Below, in pieces: positions 8,171-16,921 of a DNA stretch of 64,000 nucleotides. The stretch is from an uncultured Clostridia bacterium (GTDB taxonomy: Bacteria; Bacillota; Clostridia; Oscillospirales; UBA644): the NCBI GenBank assembly GCA_948443805.1, contig CAOJUB010000009.1, positions 1-64,000 on the forward strand, in the 5' to 3' direction. The stretch's first letter is position 1; every line of letters begins with the position of its first letter. The notes under the pieces are model-generated. The model saw only the letters and a program-made list of their open reading frames with translations, did no database searches and was not told the origin of the DNA. The translations under genes and the position numbers were made by a program.

Positions 8171-8833
8171 TTAAAGCCCCAGTTTTTTTATAACAGAATC
8201 TATTTTATTATTTTTCATTTTCATCGAAGCAATGTTTACAATCAGCCTTGCGGAAATTTCACAGATATTTTCCAGAACCTCCAGCCCGTTTTCCTTTAAC
8301 GTTGTCCCGGTTTCAACAATGTCCACAATTCCATCGGCAAAACCAAGAAGGGGCGCGATTTCTACCGAACCCTCAATTTTGATGATTTCAATATCTTTCT
8401 GTTTTCCGGCAAAAAATTCCCGGGCGATATTTTCAAATTTCGTAGCGATTACCTTTTTCCCGTATCCGTGATAGAACTGTTCCGGATTTTGCAGATATTC
8501 CGCCTTGGCGGCAAGAGCCATCCGGCATTTTCCGAAACCAAGGTCGGCGACTTCATAGAAACTCTTTCCATGTTCCATAATCGTGTCTTTCCCGACAATA
8601 CCCAAATCACAAAAACCATGTTCTACATACGTAATCACGTCATACGGTTTGACCAACAAAACCTCCGCAACAATGCTATTCCCGAAATCCAGCGGGAACA
8701 CCAGTTTTCTTCCCTTATCACGAAGATTGGCGCAGTCAACGCCGTGCTCCTCAAAAAGTGCAATGGTGTTTTTTTCCAGCCGTCCTTTTGTCAAAGCAAT
8801 ACGCAGGGGAGCATCATTCTTTTCGTTATACAT
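8171..8833 (-). CDS. hisG: ATP phosphoribosyltransferase catalytic subunit, short form
   Basis: First, committed step of histidine synthesis. At 220 aa it lacks the C-terminal ACT-like regulatory domain of long HisG. This matches the presence of hisZ immediately upstream; the two form the hetero-octameric enzyme. Family elements include IALTKGRLEK near the N-terminus, DLGIVGKDTIMEHG, and the PRPP-binding VDIVETGTTLKENGL. It overlaps hisZ by 8 nt. Confidence 0.97.
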   Translation of the reverse strand: MYNEKNDAPLRIALTKGRLEKNTIALFEEHGVDCANLRDKGRKLVFPLDFGNSIVAEVLLVKPYDVITYVEHGFCDLGIVGKDTIMEHGKSFYEVADLGFGKCRMALAAKAEYLQNPEQFYHGYGKKVIATKFENIAREFFAGKQKDIEIIKIEGSVEIAPLLGFADGIVDIVETGTTLKENGLEVLENICEISARLIVNIASMKMKNNKIDSVIKKLGL

Positions 8834-9992
8834 TTTCTATCCTCCTGCTCCCTTTTGTAATATAGCAAATGTCGCGGATTCCCCGTTTTTCTGCTTCGCA
8901 GCGCGCTTCTTCCCTAGCCTCTCCGCAGAAAAACAAAACGGTTTTCCCCGCGCCGTTCACCTCTTCGGCAAAATCCAGTGCCTGCCGGTGACAGCCCGCT
9001 TCGTAATACACCAGATAATCGGGAACCGATTTTTCAGAAGACGCCGCTTTTAAAATATCAAACGCATGTTCAATAAAAATCCCGAAACCTACCGCAGGAA
9101 ACGGCCGTCCGTAATTTACCAGCAGATTATCATACCGGCCGCCCGACAGCATTGTCTGACCGGAACCGGAAACATAGCCCCGGAAAATAATCCCGGTATA
9201 ATAATCCAACCGGTGAACCAGGCCAAGGTCAAAGCAGATCGAATCCCCGCATCCGTTTTCTGCAAGAATATCGTAAATTTTCCGCAGATAACAAAGAATT
9301 TCATCCACCCGCGAATTTTGAACCAGCGCCGAATAAGAATCCAAAACCGAAACATCGCCGAACATACGGGGCAGCAATTTGATTGCTTCGGGAAGTTCCA
9401 TCGCCTGTATCGCGGCAAAATTTTTCTGCTCAATAAATTCCCGCGCCTTCAAAGCGGTCTGCTCGTCAATCTGAAATTCTTCCATCAAAACGCCGAACAG
9501 TTTCCCATGGCCAAGCTCGATCCGGAATTTTCCATCGAAAAATTCTTTTTGGCTCTTCACCGCCAAAGTAAGAATTTCAATATCGGCGCGAATATCGTCA
9601 GCGCCGATCAACTCCACCCCACACTGAGAACCTTCAATCTGCATAGCCGATGCGTTAAAAACCTTCTGATCATAGCAAAGCCGGTAAGGCGCCGGATAGT
9701 GATCCAGCTTGGAAGCGACAACTCGGGCAATCGGCATTGTGCAGTCGGCGCGAAGAGCCAGCAGGCGGTTTTTTTCATCGGTCAGTTTATAAATATCTTC
9801 AATGTTGACCATGCCGTCGATACTGCCGCCGGAAAAAACATTTAAAAATTCAAGTTCGGGCGTCATAATCTCATCATAGCCCCATTTGCGGAATAAACTC
9901 AGATACCGGGTAGAAATGCTCCGCTTTAATTCGCACTCTCCGAAAATAAAATCCCGGGTTCCATCCTTAATCGCCGTTTTCCAATCTTTCAT
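8826..9992 (-). CDS. hisZ: ATP phosphoribosyltransferase regulatory subunit
   Basis: A histidyl-tRNA synthetase-like protein without aminoacylation activity; it activates short HisG and carries the histidine feedback site. Class II synthetase features remain (RADCTMPIARV, YYTGIIFRGYVSGSGQTMLSGGRYDNL), while it is only 388 aa and lies directly before hisG. It is the first gene of the operon; GGGAAG precedes ATG 9992. Confidence 0.95.
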   Translation of the reverse strand: MKDWKTAIKDGTRDFIFGECELKRSISTRYLSLFRKWGYDEIMTPELEFLNVFSGGSIDGMVNIEDIYKLTDEKNRLLALRADCTMPIARVVASKLDHYPAPYRLCYDQKVFNASAMQIEGSQCGVELIGADDIRADIEILTLAVKSQKEFFDGKFRIELGHGKLFGVLMEEFQIDEQTALKAREFIEQKNFAAIQAMELPEAIKLLPRMFGDVSVLDSYSALVQNSRVDEILCYLRKIYDILAENGCGDSICFDLGLVHRLDYYTGIIFRGYVSGSGQTMLSGGRYDNLLVNYGRPFPAVGFGIFIEHAFDILKAASSEKSVPDYLVYYEAGCHRQALDFAEEVNGAGKTVLFFCGEAREEARCEAEKRGIRDICYITKGSRRIENV

Positions 9993-10113
9993 CCGTTTCT
10001 TCCCTTCTTTTTATCCGCCGCACAAGATTTCCACATCATAACGAAAATACAAAAACACGGTATGGTGCAAAACGAACCGCTTTAGCACTTTATCGCTTTA
10101 TTTAAGTAAAATA

Positions 10114-10142
10114 ATTATACAGGAAAACTTCTGCCTTGTCAA
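10114..10142 (-). promoter_or_regulatory. Promoter of the histidine operon
   Basis: TTGACA (10137-10142), 17-nt spacer and TATAAT (10114-10119) on the minus strand. It leaves about 115 nt of leader before hisZ. The leader has a small inverted repeat (GTGC...GCAC, about 10060-10090). I find no T-box core and no histidine-rich leader peptide. Confidence 0.85.
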
Positions 10143-10173
10143 CAGAGTTTTCAAAATGTTCAATTATACGGTT

Positions 10174-11235
10174 TTAAAGAAATTTCCGCTTTTCAAGTAA
10201 AGCAATCTCTTCACCGATCACCGCGCGGATCTCGCTCTCCGGAACCTTTTTTGTTATTTTACCTTCTTTAAAAATCATATATTCCCCTTTGGCGCCGGTC
10301 ACCCCAAAATCGCAGCCTCGCGCTTCTCCCGGGCCATTCACCACACAGCCCATCACCGCAATGCGCATCGGCGTTTTCACCTGCTGGAAATTTGTTTCTA
10401 TGTATTCGGCAAGAGAAAGCGTATCGGCGGTTGTTCTTCCGCAGGTGGGGCAGGAAACGACCTCAATCCCTTCCCGCCGAAGCCCGATCGCTTTGAGCAA
10501 ATCTTTCGCCGCACGGATTTCCGCAACCGGATCGGCCGTCAGAGAAACCCGGATGGTATCCCCGATCCCGTCAAGAAGCAACGAACCGATCCCGACAGCA
10601 GATTTCAGCAAACCGAGCGACGGCGTACCGGCTTCGGTAACGCCGACATGCAGCGGATAAGAAAAATCTTTGTTCCGGACAAAAAGCCGATAGCTTTCCA
10701 CCATCGTTTTCACCTCGGAGGATTTCATGGACACAACGATATTGCTGAAACCGGCGTCTTCAAGCATGACGGTATTCATAAACGCGCTTTCTGCAATAGC
10801 TCTTGCATTCGGGGTACGATACCGCTCGAGCAGACTTTTTTCAAGCGAACCGCCGTTTACGCCGACACGGATTGGAATCCCCGCCCGCTGCGCCGCGTGA
10901 GCGACCTCATAAACCTGCTCTCTTCCACCGATATTTCCCGGATTAATCCGAATCTTGTCCGCACCGGAATCAATAGAGGCAAGCGCTAAGCGGTAATCAA
11001 AATGGATATCGGCGACAAGCGGAATGCGAAGGGCGTTTTTCAGTTTTTTCAATCCTGAGGCAGATTCCTGATCGGGAACCGATACGCGAAGGATCTCACA
11101 CCCGGCTTCCTGCAAAGCCAACGCCTGTTCTTCCAATTCGCCGTACCGGGAAAAAGGAATATTGCACATAGACTGAATCGCGACGGGATAGCCGCCGCCG
11201 ATCGTAACCGAACCGATTTTTACTTTCTTTCTCAT
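10174..11235 (-). CDS. ispG: 4-hydroxy-3-methylbut-2-en-1-yl diphosphate synthase (GcpE)
   Basis: The 4Fe-4S enzyme of the methylerythritol phosphate pathway, converting MEcPP to HMBPP. It shows an N-terminal TIM barrel (residues 1-240) and a C-terminal cluster domain with VSCPTCGRT and MGCVVNGPGEARGCD cysteines. It has 353 aa. It is the last gene of the pyrH-to-ispG operon, 39 nt after rseP. A hairpin (CTTCCCTG...CAGGGAAG) lies between the genes, just ahead of the AACGGAG ribosome binding site. Confidence 0.97.
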   Translation of the reverse strand: MRKKVKIGSVTIGGGYPVAIQSMCNIPFSRYGELEEQALALQEAGCEILRVSVPDQESASGLKKLKNALRIPLVADIHFDYRLALASIDSGADKIRINPGNIGGREQVYEVAHAAQRAGIPIRVGVNGGSLEKSLLERYRTPNARAIAESAFMNTVMLEDAGFSNIVVSMKSSEVKTMVESYRLFVRNKDFSYPLHVGVTEAGTPSLGLLKSAVGIGSLLLDGIGDTIRVSLTADPVAEIRAAKDLLKAIGLRREGIEVVSCPTCGRTTADTLSLAEYIETNFQQVKTPMRIAVMGCVVNGPGEARGCDFGVTGAKGEYMIFKEGKITKKVPESEIRAVIGEEIALLEKRKFL

Positions 11236-11274
11236 ACTATTCTCCGTTCTGAAAAATGGCCGCTTCCCTGCTCC

Positions 11275-12315
11275 TTAAGAAACAGGGAAGAAAATATCCT
11301 TAAAAGTAATCAGAATCATCAGCGAAAAAAGAAGGATAATTCCCGTAAAATGAATGGCGGCTTCAATCTTTTTACTCACCGGTTTTCTTCGGATCAGTTC
11401 AATCAGTAAAAACAGAATCCGTCCGCCGTCAAGCGCCGGCAAAGGAAGGATATTAACGACAGCCAGATTCACTGAAATCAAGGCAACCAAATAGAACAAG
11501 GTATACGCGCCGGTAGACGCTGCCTGTGCAATCACATTCGACGTGCCGACCGGGCCGGAAAGATACTGCGCCGAAACACGACCGGTAAGGATATCAAACA
11601 GCGTTCCGTAAACGGTTTTTACAAAGGAACCCGTCTGAAAAAACGCATTTTTCAAAACGGTTCCCACATTTTTATCTTCCGCGTAAACCTTAAAATCGAA
11701 ATCGATCACCGAAAGATTTTCCGCTGCCTCAAAGGTCGGGAACTTCACGCCGGCCAGCGTTATCTTTTCTCCGTCCCGGAGAACCTCCAAGTCAACGGTA
11801 TCCGTATTGTAGCACCGGGTAAAGGCTGCGGAAAGATCGGAATAACTGTTGACTTTCATACCATTGATGCGTACAATCTCATCGCCGGTTTCCAAACCGT
11901 ACTGACAGGAAACCGCCCCCTCGGAAAATTCCGCAACGGTATGCGACGGCAATTTCGGCATGAACGAAACAAGAAAAACAGTAATAATAAAACCGAGCAG
12001 CAAATTCATCGCAACACCCGCAACGGTAACCAACATTCTCGCCCAAACCGGTTTTTTATCAAAAGAATTCGGAGAATCCGATTCCTCGTCTTCTCCCGCC
12101 ATACTGACAAACCCGCCGATCGGAAGCAACCGAAGCGTGTAAGCTGTTCCGCTTTTCTTACTGACTTTTTGCAATAATTTTGGTCCCATACCAAGAGAAA
12201 ATTCCAAAATTTCAATCCGGACAGCTCTGGCAGCAAGAAAATGACCCAATTCATGGATAAAAATTAAAGCGCCGAGTACCAGCACGGTATAAATAATTTG
12301 AAGAACAATATTCAT
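11275..12315 (-). CDS. rseP: Site-2 membrane metalloprotease
   Basis: Intramembrane zinc protease that cleaves anti-sigma factors and signal peptide remnants. HELGH (His21, Glu22, His25) lies in the first membrane segment. A PDZ domain spans about residues 115-190, and the second zinc motif NILPLPALDGG lies in a C-terminal membrane segment. It has 346 aa. Its start overlaps the dxr stop by 4 nt. Confidence 0.95.
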   Translation of the reverse strand: MNIVLQIIYTVLVLGALIFIHELGHFLAARAVRIEILEFSLGMGPKLLQKVSKKSGTAYTLRLLPIGGFVSMAGEDEESDSPNSFDKKPVWARMLVTVAGVAMNLLLGFIITVFLVSFMPKLPSHTVAEFSEGAVSCQYGLETGDEIVRINGMKVNSYSDLSAAFTRCYNTDTVDLEVLRDGEKITLAGVKFPTFEAAENLSVIDFDFKVYAEDKNVGTVLKNAFFQTGSFVKTVYGTLFDILTGRVSAQYLSGPVGTSNVIAQAASTGAYTLFYLVALISVNLAVVNILPLPALDGGRILFLLIELIRRKPVSKKIEAAIHFTGIILLFSLMILITFKDIFFPVS

Positions 12316-13463
12316 AACATCTTTTTCTCCCTTATTTTCCTGTCGGTTAACAAAATATCCTCTAACGAAGGCTGGCTGATAATCTCTGTCCGGTTCAATA
12401 CATCTTCCACAGAATCGGCAATTTCCAAAAAGCCGATTTCATCCCGCAGGAATTTTTCAACGGCAACTTCATTCGCCGCGTTCAAAACCGTCGGCGCCGT
12501 TCCCCCTGTACGAACCGCCTGCCTCGCCAAAGTTAATGCTTTAAAAGTCACCGGATCAGGCGAATAAAACGACAGCCGGGAAAGTGCGGCAAGATCCAGC
12601 GGCTTGGCCGGCGATTCCGTCCGGTTCGGATAGGTCAGCCCATACTGGATCGGAACCCGCATATCCGGAACGCCCAACTGCGCAATCGTTGAAAAATCTT
12701 CATATTCAATCATTGAATGAATAATGCTCTCCCTGTGAACCAGCACATCAATACGGTCTTCCGACAAACCGAAAAGCCGGACAGCCTCAATAATTTCCAG
12801 ACCTTTATTCATCAGCGTGGCGGAATCCACCGTAATTTTCGGTCCCATTTTCCAACTCGGATGTTTCAAGGCGTCTTCTTTTTTTATTGTGCGCAAATTT
12901 TCCCAATTCATACCAAAAAAAGGCCCGCCTGAAGCCGTAAGAATAATTCTTCGAACCGCCTTATTGCCGCCCTGCAAACATTGGAAAATTGCCGAATGCT
13001 CGCTGTCAAGCGGTAATATCCGGCAATGCTTTTCCCGGGCAAGCCGCATCACCTGCTCCCCTGCTGAAACAATCGTCTCTTTATTGGCAAGCGCAACGTC
13101 AATCCCTCTGGAAAGCAGCTCTGCTGTTGGCTCCAGCCCGGCAATTCCAACAATACCGTTTACACACAAATCGCACTCGGCGTTCCGGCACAGATAAAAA
13201 AGTCCTTCTCTTCCGGAAAGGACTTTGGTTTTTACATCCGGCGGAAGTCGGTTTTCCAGCTCTTTTGCAGCTTCCGGATCAACAACCGCTGCAAATTCCG
13301 GCAAGAATTCCGAAATCAACCGTTCTGCAAAATCGATACTCCGGTAAACCGAAAAACCGGAAAGAGTATAAGCGTATTCTGTATCTTTCAAATGACGCAG
13401 AACTTCTACAGTTTGCGTACCGATAGAACCGCTTGCGCCCAGAAGCAAAAGATTTTTCATCAT
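12312..13463 (-). CDS. dxr: 1-deoxy-D-xylulose 5-phosphate reductoisomerase
   Basis: Second step of the MEP isoprenoid pathway, NADPH dependent. It has the N-terminal Rossmann motif LLGASGSIGTQT, the central NKETIVSAGE and LPLDSEHSA with metal ligands, and HPSWKMGPKITVDSATLMNK. The start was set at 13463, giving 383 aa, with AAGGA upstream. The longer open frame to 13562 overlaps cdsA and is not credible. An alternative start is the next ATG at 13460. Confidence 0.96.
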   Translation of the reverse strand: MMKNLLLLGASGSIGTQTVEVLRHLKDTEYAYTLSGFSVYRSIDFAERLISEFLPEFAAVVDPEAAKELENRLPPDVKTKVLSGREGLFYLCRNAECDLCVNGIVGIAGLEPTAELLSRGIDVALANKETIVSAGEQVMRLAREKHCRILPLDSEHSAIFQCLQGGNKAVRRIILTASGGPFFGMNWENLRTIKKEDALKHPSWKMGPKITVDSATLMNKGLEIIEAVRLFGLSEDRIDVLVHRESIIHSMIEYEDFSTIAQLGVPDMRVPIQYGLTYPNRTESPAKPLDLAALSRLSFYSPDPVTFKALTLARQAVRTGGTAPTVLNAANEVAVEKFLRDEIGFLEIADSVEDVLNRTEIISQPSLEDILLTDRKIREKKML

Positions 13464-13473
13464 AAAAATTCCT

Positions 13474-14295
13474 TTAAAAAAAGATTGGATAGTGCACGAC
13501 CAGCAGATAAAAAGCCGGGGCGGCGAAGACGACGCTGTCGAACCGATCCATGATACCGCCATGACCGGGAATAATATTGCCGAAATCCTTAATATTAAAA
13601 TTCCGTTTAATAACAGAAGCTATCAAATCACCGACAATAGAAAGTATGCTGCAGAGAAGGGCGCAGACAAACAGCCAGACATAATTGACGGAAAGCGCTG
13701 GATCAAACAGATCCAGAATATAAGCAATACAAAAAGAAATCACAAGAGCAGAAGCAACGCCTCCGACAGAGCCTTCCACCGTTTTTTTCGGAGAAATTAC
13801 CGGCGCCAGTTTATACCGGCCGAATAGCCTTCCGAAAACATAACCGCCGACATCGGTAGCCCAAGGCAGAAGAAAAACAAGAATCAAATTGTAAAGCCCG
13901 TTAGGAAGATCCCGGGAATACAAAATCGTGGAAAAAAACATCGGTATAATCAGAGACAGAAGAAATATAACGCTCAAATGTTCCAAGCTGAATTTTTTAT
14001 GCCAGATTAAAAGAGAAATGAATAAAACCATGGCAAACAAAAACACTCCGGCAGAAAAAGAAGTTCTTAATTTTTCCGGAGTGTAATGAGTAAAAGGAAC
14101 AATCACAGCAAACAAAAGAGAGATCACGATCAAAGACTTACTCTCCACATATTTCGTCGCTACCAGTACTTCATAAAGAGCCGCTGCAGAAAGAAGCGAA
14201 ATCACAAAACTCATAAATAAAGGGACATCTGAGAAAATAAATAACAAAATCAGAAGAAACACCAGTACGATTGAGGAAAGAACTCTTGTCTTCAA
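13474..14295 (-). CDS. cdsA: Phosphatidate cytidylyltransferase
   Basis: Integral membrane enzyme making CDP-diacylglycerol. Multiple hydrophobic segments end in the family signature SPKKTVEGSVGG and a GDLIASVIKRNFNIKDFG/PGHGGIMDR tail. I place the start at TTG 14295 (MKTRVLS...), because GGTGG lies 7 nt upstream and the protein then begins like other CdsA proteins (273 aa). A GTG at 14307 is in frame but has no ribosome binding site. It lies between uppS and dxr in the usual order. Confidence 0.93.
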   Translation of the reverse strand: MKTRVLSSIVLVFLLILLFIFSDVPLFMSFVISLLSAAALYEVLVATKYVESKSLIVISLLFAVIVPFTHYTPEKLRTSFSAGVFLFAMVLFISLLIWHKKFSLEHLSVIFLLSLIIPMFFSTILYSRDLPNGLYNLILVFLLPWATDVGGYVFGRLFGRYKLAPVISPKKTVEGSVGGVASALVISFCIAYILDLFDPALSVNYVWLFVCALLCSILSIVGDLIASVIKRNFNIKDFGNIIPGHGGIMDRFDSVVFAAPAFYLLVVHYPIFF

Positions 14296-14317
14296 ATCAC
14301 ACACCACCCGTTAAAAA

Positions 14318-15043
14318 TTACACGCCCCCGAATCTGCGGGACCGGGATGAATAAGCTGTCAAAGCCTCGTTAAAAGACTTCGGAGAAAAATCCGGCCATA
14401 ATGTCGCTGTCGAATAAAATTCCGAATAAGAGGATTCCCACATCAGAAAATTCGAAAGCCGCATTTCTCCGCCGGTCCGGATAATCAAATCCGGGTCAGG
14501 CTGCCCGGCAAAATATAAATAGGAAGAAAGCGCCTTTTCGTCGATCTGTTTCCCCGGATTTTCTGAGATAAACCGGTTCACAGCATGAACAATTTCATCT
14601 TTTCCGCCGTAATTAAAAGCAATATTTACATGCGTACGGATCTCCGGTTTCGAACGGCAAAACGCTTCGGAAACCGCAATCTTTTCTCTCATTTCCTCTG
14701 AAAGCGGCGTAAGATCGCCCAGAAAACGGATCGCGGCGTAGCGGTAAACCGGATTATCCTCCCGAAGCCGGGAAACCAAACGATCCAAATAAGAGTTCAA
14801 TAAATTTAACAATCCGGAAACTTCTGATTCCGGCCGTTTCCAATTCTCAGTGGAAAACGCATATAACGTTAAATATTCCAAACCGATCTTACAGGAATAT
14901 TCGATAATTTTTTCTGTTGTTCTCACACCGGCCACATGCCCGGCACTCCTCGGAAGCGCTCTTTTTTTCGCCCAACGTCCATTGCCGTCCATAATAATGG
15001 CGGCGTGACGGAGCGGCAGCGTTCCGGTTGTCATCTCTGCCAT
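14318..15043 (-). CDS. uppS: Undecaprenyl diphosphate synthase (isoprenyl transferase)
   Basis: Cis-prenyltransferase producing the lipid carrier for cell wall synthesis. The N-terminal IIMDGNGRWAKKR contains the catalytic Asp and the diphosphate-binding residues. FSTENWKRP and the C-terminal RTGGEMRLSNFLMWESSYSE motif are complete. It has 241 aa. A 160-nt spacer separates it from frr. Confidence 0.97.
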   Translation of the reverse strand: MAEMTTGTLPLRHAAIIMDGNGRWAKKRALPRSAGHVAGVRTTEKIIEYSCKIGLEYLTLYAFSTENWKRPESEVSGLLNLLNSYLDRLVSRLREDNPVYRYAAIRFLGDLTPLSEEMREKIAVSEAFCRSKPEIRTHVNIAFNYGGKDEIVHAVNRFISENPGKQIDEKALSSYLYFAGQPDPDLIIRTGGEMRLSNFLMWESSYSEFYSTATLWPDFSPKSFNEALTAYSSRSRRFGGV

Positions 15044-15202
15044 ATTAAAAACCTTTTCATTTTAAAATAAAAATCGCAGACAAAAGGTGCTGGCTCCGGG
15101 GAATTACAAAAAAACAAAGCTATCCATGTCTGCAGTTCCAACAAAACTTCCGCGGATGTTCTGGCAGATACGGACTGCCGGAACATCCGAAACGAACCTT
15201 TT
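15044..15202 (-). promoter_or_regulatory. Structured spacer between frr and uppS
   Basis: Read leftwards it holds a long hairpin GGATGTTC-CGGCAG...CTGCC-AGAACATCC (about 15154-15188). A second pair, GCAGAC...GTCTGC (15075-15134), encloses about 45 nt and is followed by a T-rich stretch. One or both may be partial terminators or processing sites between the pyrH-frr part and the downstream part of the operon. Confidence 0.4.
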
Positions 15203-15766
15203 TTATACCGAGAGAATTTCCTTTTCCTTTTCAGAAACAAGAGCATCGATTTCTTTCACATACTGATCGGTACCGTCCTGAATATCTTTTTCGGCGGATT
15301 TCAGATCGTCTTCGGTAATCTCGCCTTTTTTCTTATCGGCTTTAAACTTTTCAAGCGCGTCTCTCCGGATATTTCGAAGAGCAACTTTTGCTTCTTCGCC
15401 GGTTTTATGAATACTTTTTACAATTTCTTTTCTTCTCTCCTCCGTCAGCGGCGGAAAGACAAGGCGGATTACTTTCCCGTCGTTTTGAGGATTGATGCCA
15501 AGATCCGATGCCTGAATCGCTTTTTCTATTTCCTTCAAGATAGACATGTCATACGGCTGAATCACCAAAATCCGGGCTTCCGGATTGGAGATACTCGCCA
15601 TTTGATTCACAGGCGTTACTGCGCCGTAATAATCCACTGAAATTTTATCCAAGACAGCCGCATTCGCAACACCGGCACGAATCTGCGAAAACTCACGGGC
15701 AAGAGCCGCGGAAGTTTTTTTCATTTTTTCCTCTATTTCTTTATATTGCGGTTTCATCGTTTTCAT
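15203..15766 (-). CDS. frr: Ribosome recycling factor
   Basis: Releases ribosomes from mRNA with EF-G after termination. It has 187 aa, the normal length. [16 protein letters not shown] near the N-terminus and [17 protein letters not shown] and NIRRDALEK in the long helices are typical. It follows pyrH by 26 nt, as in most bacteria. Confidence 0.98.
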   Translation of the reverse strand: MKTMKPQYKEIEEKMKKTSAALAREFSQIRAGVANAAVLDKISVDYYGAVTPVNQMASISNPEARILVIQPYDMSILKEIEKAIQASDLGINPQNDGKVIRLVFPPLTEERRKEIVKSIHKTGEEAKVALRNIRRDALEKFKADKKKGEITEDDLKSAEKDIQDGTDQYVKEIDALVSEKEKEILSV

Positions 15767-15792
15767 ACCTCCGTTTTATCTTTTATCAAAAA

Positions 15793-16512
15793 TTATTCCT
15801 CGTTTTCAAGAAGTGTTCCCACCGAATCGTTGCCGGAAACAGCTTTTACAATATTGCTGCCGTCGCCCAATTCGAATAAAAGGACTTTTAAGGCATTATC
15901 CCGGCACATAGCCGCCGCAGCAGCATCAATGACCTTTAAATCCCGGCGAAGAAGTTCTGCGTAAGAAATTGTTGACAATTTTACCGCCGAAGGGTCTTTT
16001 TTCGGATCTGCAGTATAGACGCCATCGATATTTTTTGCCAGAAGAGCCACATCGACACCCAGTTCAACGGCACGAAGCACCGCGCCGGTATCCGTAGTAA
16101 AATAAGGATTCCCCGTACCGCCGCCTAAAAGAACCACTCTTCCCTTTTTCAAATGAGAAACAGCTTTTTCCCGGCAATACGTTTCGGCAAACTTCTCCAT
16201 CGGCACCGCAGACATTGCACGGGCGTCAACGCCAATCCGAAGGAAGGTATCCTGCAAAGCAAGCACATTCATCATCGTTGCCATCATTCCCATATTGTCT
16301 GCACGGAACTGCTCCATTTCATTGCCGTTCCGTCCGCGCCAAAAATTCCCCGCGCCGACGACCACAGCAACCTGGCATCCCATCTCGCAGCATTTTTTGA
16401 TCTGAGAACACACGCCTTCAAGCACTCCGAAATCCAAACCGTGCCCACATTCTCCGGCTAACGCTTCACCGCTGATTTTAACCAGAATTCGTTCATATTT
16501 CAGCTGATTCAT
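15793..16512 (-). CDS. pyrH: UMP kinase
   Basis: Amino acid kinase-fold enzyme phosphorylating UMP. KISGEALAG at the N-terminus, VVVGAGNFWRG, GGGTGNPYFTTDT and TADPKKDP are the family motifs. The start was set at ATG 16512 with AAAGGAAG upstream, giving 239 aa. The open frame to 16551 is unlikely to be used. It is the first gene of the operon and has an unusually long leader (about 310 nt) rich in palindromes. Confidence 0.97.
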   Translation of the reverse strand: MNQLKYERILVKISGEALAGECGHGLDFGVLEGVCSQIKKCCEMGCQVAVVVGAGNFWRGRNGNEMEQFRADNMGMMATMMNVLALQDTFLRIGVDARAMSAVPMEKFAETYCREKAVSHLKKGRVVLLGGGTGNPYFTTDTGAVLRAVELGVDVALLAKNIDGVYTADPKKDPSAVKLSTISYAELLRRDLKVIDAAAAAMCRDNALKVLLFELGDGSNIVKAVSGNDSVGTLLENEE

Positions 16513-16587
16513 AATTCTTCCTTTCATCTTGTCATACCGCCAGAAAAACAAATTTTATTCGAAATAAGCGAAACGCTTTTTTATAAC

Positions 16588-16851
16588 ATGAATTTCGCGC
16601 CGAAAAAAGCGGGCATCCGGAACGGATTTTTAACCGAACGGTTGAAACGCTTTTTTCCCAAGAACAGCTTGCTGTTCTTTATTATACCATGAAGCAAAAA
16701 TGTTTGCTTCATGCAAATAGTATTTGCATTGGCATTCTTTGCGACGTGATTCAATATCGCAGCCGTGCTCCGCACGGAGTGGCAAAGCCACAAAGTCTTG
16801 CTATGCAAGGCTTTCTGCGTATATTATACCATAGTTCTCTATTTTTGTCAA
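16588..16851 (-). repeat. Modular promoter-hairpin element, copy A (pyrH leader)
   Basis: Read leftwards it starts with TTGACA (16846-16851), 17 nt, TATAAT (16823-16828). Six short palindromes follow (16797-16809, 16779-16791, 16763-16777, 16741-16760, 16711-16729, 16689-16712), then a second ATGGTATAAT (16681-16690 region). Next come a GAACAG/CTGTTC hairpin (16660-16679) and an A6GCG...CGCT6 branched structure (16603-16656). The last two modules recur at 32.3 kb and the hairpin recurs at 57.1 kb. It makes up most of the pyrH 5' UTR. Confidence 0.7.
16823..16851 (-). promoter_or_regulatory. Promoter of the pyrH-ispG operon
   Basis: TTGACA-17-TATAAT, perfect consensus on the minus strand. A second TATAAT at 16682-16687 has no good -35. 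Confidence 0.8.
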
Positions 16852-16884
16852 TCTTTTTTTCCGGTGAATTCTTTCACAAAAGAC

Positions 16885-16921
16885 AAAAAAGAAAAGGCGG
16901 CCAATGGCCGCCTTTTCTTTT
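16885..16921 (-). terminator. Bidirectional terminator after the DUF4838 gene
   Basis: Near-perfect inverted repeat AAAAGGCGGCCA/TGGCCGCCTTTT flanked by A- and T-tracts. It directly follows the DUF4838 stop and insulates it from the pyrH promoter. Confidence 0.85.

Noticed and set aside
9993-10113. T-box or histidine leader peptide before hisZ
   Set aside because: No T-box core sequence and no start codon followed by a histidine run.
16660-16679. LexA (SOS) box in the GAACAG/CTGTTC palindrome
   Set aside because: The Gram-positive LexA box has four bases between GAAC and GTTC; here there are eight.
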